From: Amaranthus tricolor
Taxonomy: Eukaryota > Streptophyta > Magnoliopsida > Caryophyllales > Amaranthaceae
DNA: 64,000 nt
Assembly: GCF_026212465.1 (NCBI RefSeq)
Contig: NC_080048.1
Span: forward strand, 23,084,934 to 23,148,933
Direction of reading: 5' to 3'
This document shows, one piece after another, positions 13,301 to 21,730 of the stretch (its first letter is position 1; each line of letters starts with the position of its first letter). A model generated the notes under the pieces. It worked only from the letters and a program-made list of their open reading frames with translations. It made no database searches and was not told the DNA's origin. Made by a program: the position numbers and the translations under genes.

Positions 13301-14410
13301 CATGTGGAGACCAAACCTATGCATCCAGGACCTAGGCTAAAGTGGAAATGGAATCTTGGTACTTGGATCTAGCTATCATGGTCCTAAAACCATTCTAACA
13401 ATCCCCGTGGACTCCTAGAAGCTGAGCTGAAGGAGGGCTGCTCGACAGTTTGCTAGATCAGAATTTTGTTTAAGTGTTTGTGGTTGTTTCGTGTTCTTTT
13501 AATGATCATTTGTAGTTTTTGACTGTGTCATTAATCAAATCTTACGCACAACATTAATCCTTGCATAACCAAGGCCTTAATCAGCCCCGATTTCGCATCA
13601 AAACCAAGTTTGAGTACTTTACGCGCGAAATTGAAAAAAACGCTTTAAAACCCATAAAATCGCAACTTAACTTCTAATTTCTAGCATATGGCTATTATTT
13701 TCAATTCTAACCATTTCAACACAATAATATATGCCAAACAGTGTTGTGTGCCAAGTTTCGTGCATAACAAACAAAGTTTGAGCTTCTTTACGCGCGAAAT
13801 TGACAAAAACGCTTAAAAACCTTTAAAATCGCAACTTAAGTTCTAATTTCTAGCATATGACTATTATTTTCAATTCTAACCATTTCAACACAATAATATA
13901 TGCCAAATAGTGTTGTGTGCCAAGTTTCGTGCATAACAAACCATGTTTGACCTACTTTACGCGCGAAATTGATAAAAACGCTTAAAAATCATTAAAATCG
14001 CAACTTAACACCTAATTTCTACCATATGACTATTATTTTCAATTCTAACCATTTCAACACAATAATACATGCCAAATAGTCTTGTGTGCGAAGCTTCGTG
14101 CATAACAAACGAATTTTGACCTACTTTACGCGCGAAATTGTCACAGCAGCAAACTAGTGACCAGACCACCTTGCACGACACGTGGAGACCAAACCTATGC
14201 ATCCAGGACCTAGGCTAAAGTGGAAATTGAATCTTGGTACTTGGATGTAGGAATGTTAATAGATGATCGAATGCAACAAGAGGGGGGGTGAATTGTTGTG
14301 TTGTTAGTTTAAGAATTTTTGCTCAACTTTTTGCGGAATTGTATCAAGTAAAGAACAAAACTTAAACTTGAAAACGAAAAGAGAAATAATAAAGGAGACA
14401 AGAATTTTAC

Positions 14411-14448
14411 GTGGAAACCTTCTTGGCCTAATAAGAAGGAAAAACCAC
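14411..14448 (-). other. Conserved LTR stem-loop 1 (element 1, 3' LTR)
   Basis: A 38-nt hairpin: outer stem GTGG/CCAC, an A-rich internal loop, inner stem CCTTCTT/AAGAAGG and apical loop GGCCTAAT (plus-strand reading). The other LTR has it at 23770-23807. Element 2 has the same architecture at 43279-43316 and 52627-52664, with inner stem CCTTTTG/CAAAAGG. Two inner pairs change on both sides (C-G to T-A and T-A to G-C), so pairing is kept while sequence changes. The loop contains GGCC, a self-complementary tetramer. The location suggests U5 or R. Confidence 0.7.
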
Positions 14449-14639
14449 GACCCCCCGGGATTTCAAAATTCTCACTATGTTAAGGCAATCAATTACAATT
14501 ACACATAACTATAATTTGCTTCACTTGAAGCTTCTCAATTCTCTAAGTGCTTTACTCAAAGCTTCTCTACTTTGGCCTAATTCTCTCTTCTATTCTCTCC
14601 TTCTCTTTCTCTTCTTCACGATTCTCTCTTCTACTACCC

Positions 14640-14660
14640 TTAGACTTCCCACAAGTCTAA
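14640..14660 (-). other. Conserved LTR stem-loop 2 (element 1, 3' LTR)
   Basis: Eight-base-pair stem TTAGACTT/AAGTCTAA around a CCCAC loop. It is repeated at 23999-24019. Element 2 has TTAGACTC/GAGTCTAA around ACCC at 43511-43530 and 52859-52878; the loop-closing pair changes from T-A to C-G on both sides. This is a second covarying hairpin about 200 nt from stem-loop 1. Confidence 0.6.
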
Positions 14661-15500
14661 TTACAACAATAACACTCAATTACCCTTTACAAGGCCAATT
14701 CATAAAGATCAAAATGAAATAGTTGCTTTAAGAGAAATATTATGAATTAATTGGCATTAAAAACTTAGAATATTTTTCTCAAATAAATCTCCCTTTTGAT
14801 GGACACTCTTAATTCATGCATACCCATCTGAACCGTAAGTTCCCTCTTTTAAAAGAGGAACAGCAAGCAGTGCACTCAGCCCATGTTCTCCAGGAGCTGT
14901 ACATATCCCACGTTCTCCATAACTAACTTACTCCCAAAGAAAACGGGAAGTTAGTTAATAGGTAAGAGTGGAATGTAACTGCTGTATGCACGGTTAAAAC
15001 ATCATGGGTCAAGGAGATCCTAAATTGTAGGAGACCAATTCAAAGTAGAGAACAAATCTCTTGAATTCCGAGTTTATAGGAGATAAACAAGGAATTGATT
15101 TTCTCCATGTTTTTAGGCGAATTAAAATTATTTTGCCAATTAATAAATAAATTTAATTAAGCAACTAATTAAATTTTAACCTTTTACATTAACCAAAAAC
15201 AGAAAACTTAATTTTCGTAATCTTCCAGTCAATGTCTTCTTCAGACCTGCATCGTAAGGAACAGCACACTGTCTCCATCTACAACCTTCGTCAGAACTTC
15301 AACTCCTAGGAACAGTAAACTGTTTTCCAGAGCCATTGCCCAACTTCTTGGATATTTGAGACATGTACAGCTTCCACGAATCAAGTCATAGGCTTCATCA
15401 ACGATTCACATTAAATCGGATATGTACCTACAAAACAATCTCTAATAATATGTTTGTTTATTAAAGGTAAAGTCATCATCAAAACCTTAAGAGGCCAACA

Positions 15501-16314
15501 AATTCCCCCTTTTTGATGATGGCAAACTTTATAAACAAACTTAAGTGAAATAGAGTAAAACAAAATTCATAGAGCATACTAGAGATTAAAGTAACTCTAA
15601 TTAACTTAGCAAATCAACTTGTTAGAATATAATTTACCAAGCATTCATAATCAAACAGTTTACTCTAAAATATCAAATATTTTTCAAAAAGTTTTCAAAA
15701 TTAATTAACTTAAAACCTAAATGAAATAAACTAAGTTAAACGGAAATAGATAAAGACTAACATAACATAATAACCTAATATAATAAAACTAACATAATAT
15801 GAGCTAACATAATAAAACTATAATAAACCTAACATAACATATTAAGTATTTTCACAGAAACAAATATTCATGAGAACTTCAACAAACTTAGCAACACAGA
15901 TGATCACTAAACTACCATAAACACAGCAGCACACATTATATCCATAAGAATCAATATAAATCAACAAGATATGTAACTGTGTAATCACTGCTCCTCTTAA
16001 GTTTGTGCATAATCTTCCCCCTTTTGACATCAATCAAAAAAGAATTGGGAGTTATCAAATCTCAGCACAAACCATATAGATTTGTTAGTGATGAAAGCAA
16101 CAAACAACAATAATAAAAGCAAGTGCTATGAACAATAATTAAACCTGCATAGAGTTAATTGTCACAGACCATGAAAATAAAAAACAAAGAAAAGTAGCAA
16201 TTGTTCAAGATTACAACTACAATGTACCCCTTGATGGTACAAGGTAAAGAGAAATTGTTTGTTAAGTAATACAACCAATAGGTTCTTTTTTTTTTAAAAA
16301 ACAGAGGGAGAGGG
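15501..16314 (-). other. 3' non-coding zone of element 1 with two polypurine tracts
   Basis: Between the env-like stop codon and the 3' LTR. The tract next to the LTR reads AAAAAGGGGGAATT on the minus strand (about 15501-15514) and is the expected plus-strand primer site. A second tract, AAAAGGGGGAAG on the minus strand, lies at about 16013-16025 and is followed on the plus strand by a run resembling the one after the terminal tract. Element 2 keeps both tracts. The rest is AT-rich with degenerate AACATAATA-type runs around 15755-15840; I see no gene. Confidence 0.7.
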
Positions 16315-18003
16315 TTAAGGGGCAGTCTCTTCATCAATATACTCAGTCTGCACCTCCACTGTGTCCAGCTTGGCACCAAGGCGTTGTTCCATTTGGTTCA
16401 GCTGATCCACAATTGAAGCTAGCGAGACACGAGTCTCATCCTGAAATGCAATTAATTGAGACTGTAGATCAAGGAGTTTTGAAAGGATGGAGTCTGTAGA
16501 TGCTGTAGGAGTAGGGTCAGCACAACCAACACCAGGAGAGGATGGAAATGGTGGTGGTGTGAAGTGAATGGGTGATGGAGGTGGTGATAAGGTTTGAGTT
16601 GGTGGTGGAGTGGTTGGCTTGGGAGAAGGAGGGTCATATGAAGTAGGCTCAGGAATGGTTTTTGAAGTAACATCATCAACCTTTACTGCCTTACCCTTTG
16701 AAGCAAGCCTCCTACTCTTCCTCTGAGTGGCTTTACCCTTCCTCAGCTTAGCAATCACGACCTCCTCATCACTGGAATCTCCTTCCTTTTCTCCTTGTTC
16801 CCCCTCAACTTTAGTCTCCTCTTCCTGTTCCCCCTTGTTTTCTGCTTCACTGGGAACAGGCCCTTGTTTTACTTCTTCTTTTTCTTCTTCTTCCTTTTCT
16901 TTTTCTTTTTCTTTTTCTTTTGCAATTCCTTTTTCTTTCTTTATTTTTATTTCTTTTTCAACCTCCTCTTCTTCTTCTTCTTCTACTTCTTCATCATCAG
17001 AACCAACAAAAACAACTTCTTCTAAGTCATTTATTAATACCCCCTCATCAGTCACTCTCAAATGCAAGTTTTTCAAACAACGAGCACCAATCTTCATGTT
17101 TGGTCCCATTGGGTACTCCAACCCATCCAATGGCACACCAAATTTACGGAAAATCCAAGTTAACAGCCCCCCATACCCTACAACATTTTTCTTTTCTATA
17201 CAGTCAGACAAATGCGAAATCATTAAAGATGGAAAATTGATTTTGATTTGATTAACCATGCAATAAATCAGAGTTGCATCACGCAGACTCACCTCACTCC
17301 TTTTGGAATTTCGGGGCAAGATGAATCTTCGTGCTACATTATAAAGTAATTTATGCAATGGGGACAACACATTGTGACTGATTTTACCCCTTTTCTGTTC
17401 AACCCCTAAAAACTTAAAGATTGTTTTTTCATTTATCCTAGAGAAAACTATCTTAGCACCAATACTGTATGCATCAAACCCTACATTCGAGATTTTAAAC
17501 CATTCTGCCAATAAAGCACTATTAAACTCTATTTTAATGTTCCTAACCACACTGGAACACTTACCACAATCATTTGAAAAATTTGAAATAAACTCTCTCA
17601 TGATATTTGGGAAGAGAGAATTGCAACAATATTCCGTCATCAAAACTTCCCATTCTTGAAATTTTAAAATGTCATGGAGTTGTGGAAAGTAAGTAGAGTC
17701 ATACCAGAATTTGTCAACCCCAAATCCAACAGTCATCTCTTTAGCAATCTCCTCGGCACTATGTGGGTCGACTTGCTTCAAACGTTTGGCAGTTTGGGAT
17801 GATGATTCACCTCTTGGTGTGAATGATTTGCGTTTTGGTCGAGCACTGTCAGTGGTTTCTTGTGAGGGTGTTGGTGGTGGTGCATTTTTTAACAATGGGG
17901 ATGGATGAACAACTTGTAAGGGTGTCGGCTGGATGTTTTGGTGGGATGAGGACGCTTTCTTTCCAGATTTTGATGTTTTCTTGCTTGATTTGGGAGTTTT
18001 CAT
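16315..18003 (-). CDS. Env-like third ORF of element 1 (562 aa)
   Basis: ORF after pol, in the place where Sireviruses carry their 'envelope-like' gene. Residues 1-90 are basic and Ser/Pro-rich. About 95-310 is a globular region resembling the 'putative plant transposon protein' family, with MREFISNF (135-142) and RRFILPRNSKRSEVSLRDA (225-243). About 335-380 is an extreme Glu/Lys run, followed by a basic patch (RKSRRLASKGK), a Pro-rich stretch, and a C-terminal amphipathic helix around SKLLDLQSQLIAFQDE. I see no signal peptide, transmembrane span or fusion-peptide-like segment, so an envelope role is doubtful; basic patches would allow nuclear targeting. Element 2 encodes a close relative, so the frame has been retained across divergence. 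Function unknown. Confidence 0.8.
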   Translation of the reverse strand: MKTPKSSKKTSKSGKKASSSHQNIQPTPLQVVHPSPLLKNAPPPTPSQETTDSARPKRKSFTPRGESSSQTAKRLKQVDPHSAEEIAKEMTVGFGVDKFWYDSTYFPQLHDILKFQEWEVLMTEYCCNSLFPNIMREFISNFSNDCGKCSSVVRNIKIEFNSALLAEWFKISNVGFDAYSIGAKIVFSRINEKTIFKFLGVEQKRGKISHNVLSPLHKLLYNVARRFILPRNSKRSEVSLRDATLIYCMVNQIKINFPSLMISHLSDCIEKKNVVGYGGLLTWIFRKFGVPLDGLEYPMGPNMKIGARCLKNLHLRVTDEGVLINDLEEVVFVGSDDEEVEEEEEEEVEKEIKIKKEKGIAKEKEKEKEKEEEEKEEVKQGPVPSEAENKGEQEEETKVEGEQGEKEGDSSDEEVVIAKLRKGKATQRKSRRLASKGKAVKVDDVTSKTIPEPTSYDPPSPKPTTPPPTQTLSPPPSPIHFTPPPFPSSPGVGCADPTPTASTDSILSKLLDLQSQLIAFQDETRVSLASIVDQLNQMEQRLGAKLDTVEVQTEYIDEETAP

Positions 18004-18483
18004 GGTTGAGTGTTGAAGATTTGAGGGAGAAGGACAGTTTCTTGTGACGGTTTGTGAGGAGGGAGAAGAATGACGGTTTGAGTGATTGTGATGTAGTGAG
18101 GGCCTTTTAAAGAGAGTTGATAGTTATCAAACGTCCCATCTCATCAAAGCCTTTTCATCAATGCATTAGATATGGAAGGATTGTGTATTTTGGTTATTAA
18201 AAACCGTTTCCCATTAGTTTTAATTTTAAGTTGGCTGTACTAATTTCCAAACAATGTGATGATATAATATGAAAAGTTTATGAAATATTATGGAGAAAAT
18301 AATGAACATATTGCATTGGTCTGTTTGAATTAACAACATGCAAACGTAAAATCATTCATAGTACAAACTTCATTACGTGTTTACCTGATCCATGCAATAA
18401 TTGATTTTCAATCAAGATTTTGAGATTGATTCCTGACCTCTTCATTCTCATAATGCTTCAATGGGAAATATATGCAACTAACT
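18004..18483 (-). other. Spacer between pol and env-like ORF, element 1
   Basis: About 480 bp with no supported ORF. The half nearest the env-like start holds short purine-rich runs; the remainder is AT-rich. Because it separates the pol stop from the env-like ATG, simple stop-codon readthrough like that known for soybean SIRE1 env would not join the two proteins here. A subgenomic or spliced transcript is more likely, but I found no clear promoter. Confidence 0.5.
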
Positions 18484-21400
18484 TTAGTGGAGCTTGATCA
18501 TACCAAGTTCCAATCTCATTTTTTCATATTGTTCCCTAGGAAGTGGTTTGGTCAGAATATCAGCAACTTTTTCATTTGTGTTAACATGCTTCAATACAAT
18601 ATTTTTGTGTTCTACGTTATCCTTTAGAAAATGATGTCTAATGTGTATATGTTTAGCACGTGAATGATGCACTGGATCTTTAGATATACATATGGCACTA
18701 GTATTATCACAATAAATAGGAATGCATTCAACTTTAATACCAAAATCTCTAAGTTGCTGTTTTATCCAGAGCATTTGGGAACAGCAAGCTGCTGCTGCTA
18801 CGTATTCAGCTTCGGCAGTGGATAATGCAACCGTATTTTGTTTCTTGGAACTCCATGAAACTAAACATGAGCCAAGATATTGTACCATACCTGATGTACT
18901 CTTTCTATTAACAAGATCACCAGCATAATCTGCATCACTAAAACCTTTTAAATCATAAACATCACTTTTAGGATAAAATAGGGACAAGTCGTCTGTTCCC
19001 TTTAAATATCTCAAAATTCGTTTGACTGCAGTGAGATGTGATTCTTTAGGATTTGATTGAAATCTAGCACATAAACCAACACTAAAAGAAATATCAGGTC
19101 TACTTGCAGTTAGATACAATAAAGAACCTATCATTCCTCTATACATGGTTTGATCTACATTGTTCCCATTTATGTCTTCATCTAGTCTAACATTGGTAGC
19201 CATAGGTGTGTGGTTGGTTTTAGAGTTGTTTAGTCCATATTTCTTAAGAAGTTCTTTGATGTATTTTTGTTGATGAATGAAAATACCATTTTCAGTTTGT
19301 TTAATTTGCAAACCAAGAAAGAAATTCAATTCTCCCATCATGCTCATTTCAAATTCTGTACCCATAAGGTTAGCAAATTCTTTACATAATAAAACATTAG
19401 TAGCACCAAAAATAATATCATCAACATAAATTTGAACAACCAAAATATGAGAACCTTTATTCTTAAAGAACAAGGTTTTGTCGATTTTTCCTCTTACAAA
19501 GTTATTTTGAATCAAAAACTTTGAAAGTCTTTCGTACCATTGCCTAGGTGCTTGCTTCAAGCCATATAGGGCTTTGTCAAGCTTGTAGACATGATTAGGA
19601 CAAGAGGTATTCTCAAAACCTGGGGGTTGTTCCACAAAAACTTCTTCATCAAGATAACCATTCAAAAAAGCACATTTCACATCCATTTGATATAGCTTAA
19701 AATTCATAAATGCAGCAAAAGAAATTAAGATTCGGATAGCCTCTAACCTTGCTACTGGAGCAAAAGTCTCAGTGTAATCAATACCTTCTTGTTGATTATA
19801 ACCTTTAACCACAAGTCTAGCTTTATTTCTAACAATTATACCATGCTCATCAAGCTTGTTCCGAAATACCCGTTTCAAACCAATAACTTTCTTGTTTTTC
19901 GGTTTGGGTTCCAAGTGCCACACTTTATTTCTCTCAAACTCGTTTAGTTCATCTTGCATGGCAACTATCCAATCGGAATCCTTTAAAGCTTCCTCGTGAT
20001 TTTTAGGTTCAAGTGATGATAGGAATGCAAAGTGTGCACAAAAGTTTCTCAATTGAGATCTAGTTTGTGTTCCCTTATTTATATCACCTACAATTGAATC
20101 AAGAGGATGATATCTTTGATACTTCCAAGGTTTAGGCACAAATTCTCTTGAAGGAACAGTAGCATGTTCTTGTTCAGCAACTTGATTGACATTCTGTTCA
20201 GCTACTGGATCATTTTGCTCATCTGTGGGAACAGCTGGATTGGGAACAGTCTGCTGGTCCTGTTGTGCTGGCAGTTCCTGGATTTGGTCAGTTTCTTCTG
20301 CCTCTTCTTGTATCGACTGTTCGCTTGCTGTTCCTCGATCTTGCACTTTTATTCCTTCATCTTCATCTTCCAAATTTGCAAGACCTATTTTAATATTACT
20401 TGTTTCTTGTTCACTTGTTGAAAAGTTAGTTTCATCAAAGATTATGTGAACAGACTCTTCTACACTCATTGTTCTCTTATTATATACTCTGTAAGCTTTG
20501 CTTTGTGATGAATAACCAAGAAACACTGCCTCATCACTTCTTTCATCAAATTTACCCAAATTTCGTTTTCCATTTACATGTACAAAACATTTGCATCCAA
20601 ACACACGAAAATAGGAAATATTTGGTTTAACACCCTTAAGTAATTCATAGGGTGTCTTTGAAGTGATTGGTCTAATTAGTACACGATTCAATATATAGCA
20701 TGCAGTGTTAACGGCTTCTGCCCAAAAATTCCTAGGTAGACCACTAGCAATCAACATGGTCCTTGCCATTTCTTCTAAAGTCCTATTTTTCCTTTCTACC
20801 ACACCATTTTGTTGTGGTGTTCTAGGTGCGGAAAAATTGTGATTTATGCCATGTTCATTGCAATAATTCATGAAGTTTGAATTTTCAAATTCTTTTCCAT
20901 GATCAGACCTAATGTGAACAATTTGATTATTGGTAGATTTTTGTGTTTTATTAGCAAAGGAAACAAACTCATCAAAAGCTTCATCTTTGCTTGCCAAAAA
21001 TAATGTCCAAGTGAATCTACTGTAATCATCAACAACAACAAACACATACTTTTTGCCACTACGGCTTTGTGTTCTCATTGGTCCACATAAATCCATATGA
21101 ATTAATTCTAATGGTCTAGTGGTAGTCACAACGTTCTTTGATTTAAAGGATGACCGCACTTGTTTCCCTTTAGCACAAGGATCACAAACTTCTTCTTTAA
21201 GGAATTTTATAGATGGTAAACCTCTAACTAGGTCTTTTGATCTTAATGTGTTTATCAATGAAAAACTAGCATGACCTAATCGCTTGTGCCAAAGAAGTGG
21301 GTCTTCTTCAATAACACTTAAACACGTTAGACTGTTTCTGGGAACAGTGTCCAGGTCCACCACATAGGTGTTCCCTTTTCTGATTCCCTCTAGCACAGGG

Positions 21401-21714
21401 TCTCCTGTACTGTTCCTAGAAATTATGCATTTTTCAGAAGTAAACTTAACAGAGTTACCTTTGTCGCAAAATTGAGAAATACTTAACAAATTGTGTTTTA
21501 AATTCTCGACTAAAAATACATTATCAATGGCATGGGAACTAGACCTTCCAACCTTTCCTTTGGCGATTAGCTCACCCTTCATGTTGTCACCGAAGGTTAC
21601 TGTTCCCCCATCATAGGCTTCAAGTGAGAGAAATTTAGATTTATCACCCGTCATATGCTTGGAACACCCACTGTCGAGATACCATGAGTTGTTCCCCCTC
21701 ACTTGAACCTGCAA
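18484..21714 (-). CDS. pol: Pol polyprotein of element 1 (protease, integrase, RT, RNase H)
   Basis: About 1076 codons. Aspartic protease active site D14-S15-G16 in [13 protein letters not shown]. Integrase zinc-binding H143-x4-H148-x28-C177-x2-C180. Integrase catalytic D208, D271 and E307, with the D-x35-E spacing. Reverse transcriptase with [11 protein letters not shown] and the YVDD box at 763-766. RNase H with SDADYAGD and STAEAEYVA. The order PR-IN-RT-RH defines Ty1-copia. The open frame has no ATG at its start: the first codon shown is TTG, the frame is continuous with gag, and one TAG (21721-21723) separates them. Oddity: the RT segment reads GLKRVFRN where element 2 has GLKWVFRN, a Trp-to-Arg change at a usually constant site. 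Expression therefore needs readthrough, splicing or another start. Confidence 0.93.
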   Translation of the reverse strand: MQVQVRGNNSWYLDSGCSKHMTGDKSKFLSLEAYDGGTVTFGDNMKGELIAKGKVGRSSSHAIDNVFLVENLKHNLLSISQFCDKGNSVKFTSEKCIISRNSTGDPVLEGIRKGNTYVVDLDTVPRNSLTCLSVIEEDPLLWHKRLGHASFSLINTLRSKDLVRGLPSIKFLKEEVCDPCAKGKQVRSSFKSKNVVTTTRPLELIHMDLCGPMRTQSRSGKKYVFVVVDDYSRFTWTLFLASKDEAFDEFVSFANKTQKSTNNQIVHIRSDHGKEFENSNFMNYCNEHGINHNFSAPRTPQQNGVVERKNRTLEEMARTMLIASGLPRNFWAEAVNTACYILNRVLIRPITSKTPYELLKGVKPNISYFRVFGCKCFVHVNGKRNLGKFDERSDEAVFLGYSSQSKAYRVYNKRTMSVEESVHIIFDETNFSTSEQETSNIKIGLANLEDEDEGIKVQDRGTASEQSIQEEAEETDQIQELPAQQDQQTVPNPAVPTDEQNDPVAEQNVNQVAEQEHATVPSREFVPKPWKYQRYHPLDSIVGDINKGTQTRSQLRNFCAHFAFLSSLEPKNHEEALKDSDWIVAMQDELNEFERNKVWHLEPKPKNKKVIGLKRVFRNKLDEHGIIVRNKARLVVKGYNQQEGIDYTETFAPVARLEAIRILISFAAFMNFKLYQMDVKCAFLNGYLDEEVFVEQPPGFENTSCPNHVYKLDKALYGLKQAPRQWYERLSKFLIQNNFVRGKIDKTLFFKNKGSHILVVQIYVDDIIFGATNVLLCKEFANLMGTEFEMSMMGELNFFLGLQIKQTENGIFIHQQKYIKELLKKYGLNNSKTNHTPMATNVRLDEDINGNNVDQTMYRGMIGSLLYLTASRPDISFSVGLCARFQSNPKESHLTAVKRILRYLKGTDDLSLFYPKSDVYDLKGFSDADYAGDLVNRKSTSGMVQYLGSCLVSWSSKKQNTVALSTAEAEYVAAAACCSQMLWIKQQLRDFGIKVECIPIYCDNTSAICISKDPVHHSRAKHIHIRHHFLKDNVEHKNIVLKHVNTNEKVADILTKPLPREQYEKMRLELGMIKLH

Positions 21715-21730
21715 AGCAAACTAATGGTTA
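21709..21730 (-). other. gag/pol junction of element 1: in-frame stop beside an acceptor-like site
   Basis: Minus-strand order: a CTAAC pentamer, the gag TAG (21723-21721), a T-rich run ending in TTTGCAG, then GTTCAAGTGAGG, which starts the conserved pol stretch (LQVQVRGN). The layout resembles a plant branch point, pyrimidine-rich tract and 3' splice site. Element 2 keeps the stop, a similarly placed TTAAC and an ACAG before GTCCAAGTGAGG, but is one nucleotide shorter, so pol falls in another frame. No donor site was identified. Confidence 0.45.

Larger units (their letters stand above)
1..14245. repeat. Satellite array, block 1 (~878-bp monomer, about 16 copies)
   Basis: Head-to-tail tandem repeat with a period of 877-879 bp. 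The same landmark (GCAACTTAACACC) recurs at about 829, 1707, 2586, 3464 and so on, always in the same orientation. Copies differ by scattered substitutions and 1-bp indels. No host gene is visible. Every monomer carries a minus-strand open frame of about 65 codons (for example 834-1031), which I treat as a by-product of the repeat. The block ends where retroelement 1 begins, in the middle of a monomer. Array length, homogeneity and the nucleosome-sized subunit fit a plant centromeric or pericentromeric satellite, but chromosomal location is inferred. Confidence 0.97.
14246..15500 (-). repeat. 3' LTR of element 1 (1255 bp, complete)
   Basis: Begins on the plus strand with TGTAGGAATG and ends with GGCCAACA, so the transcript-sense LTR runs TGTTGG...CCTACA with canonical TG/CA ends. 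It abuts the polypurine tract at 15501. Positions 14246-15069 repeat as the truncated 5' LTR at 23605-24428. The end nearest the satellite (transcript-sense U5 side) holds two stem-loops also present in element 2. I did not fix the U3/R/U5 borders. An open frame at 14477-14722, repeated in the other LTR, is pyrimidine-rich LTR sequence and not a gene. Confidence 0.93.

Noticed and set aside
14241..14245. TTGGA as target-site duplication of element 1
   Set aside because: The right flank is lost with the truncated LTR, so there is no partner copy.
1..14245. CRISPR-like or prokaryotic repeat array
   Set aside because: The period is ~878 bp with no short repeat/unique spacer alternation, and the setting is plant retroelements and satellite.
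14477..14722. 81-codon open frame in the element 1 LTR, repeated at 23836-24081
   Set aside because: It lies in pyrimidine-rich LTR sequence, has no domain, and is not kept in the LTRs of element 2.
16727..17251. Ser/Phe-rich plus-strand open frames opposite the env-like ORF (also 45635-46057)
   Set aside because: They are the antisense of the Glu/Lys-rich run of the real minus-strand protein; low-complexity codons are naturally open on both strands.
18484..21714. SIRE1-style UAG readthrough from pol into the env-like ORF
   Set aside because: Pol ends in TAA without the CARYYA context and about 480 bp separate it from the env-like ATG.
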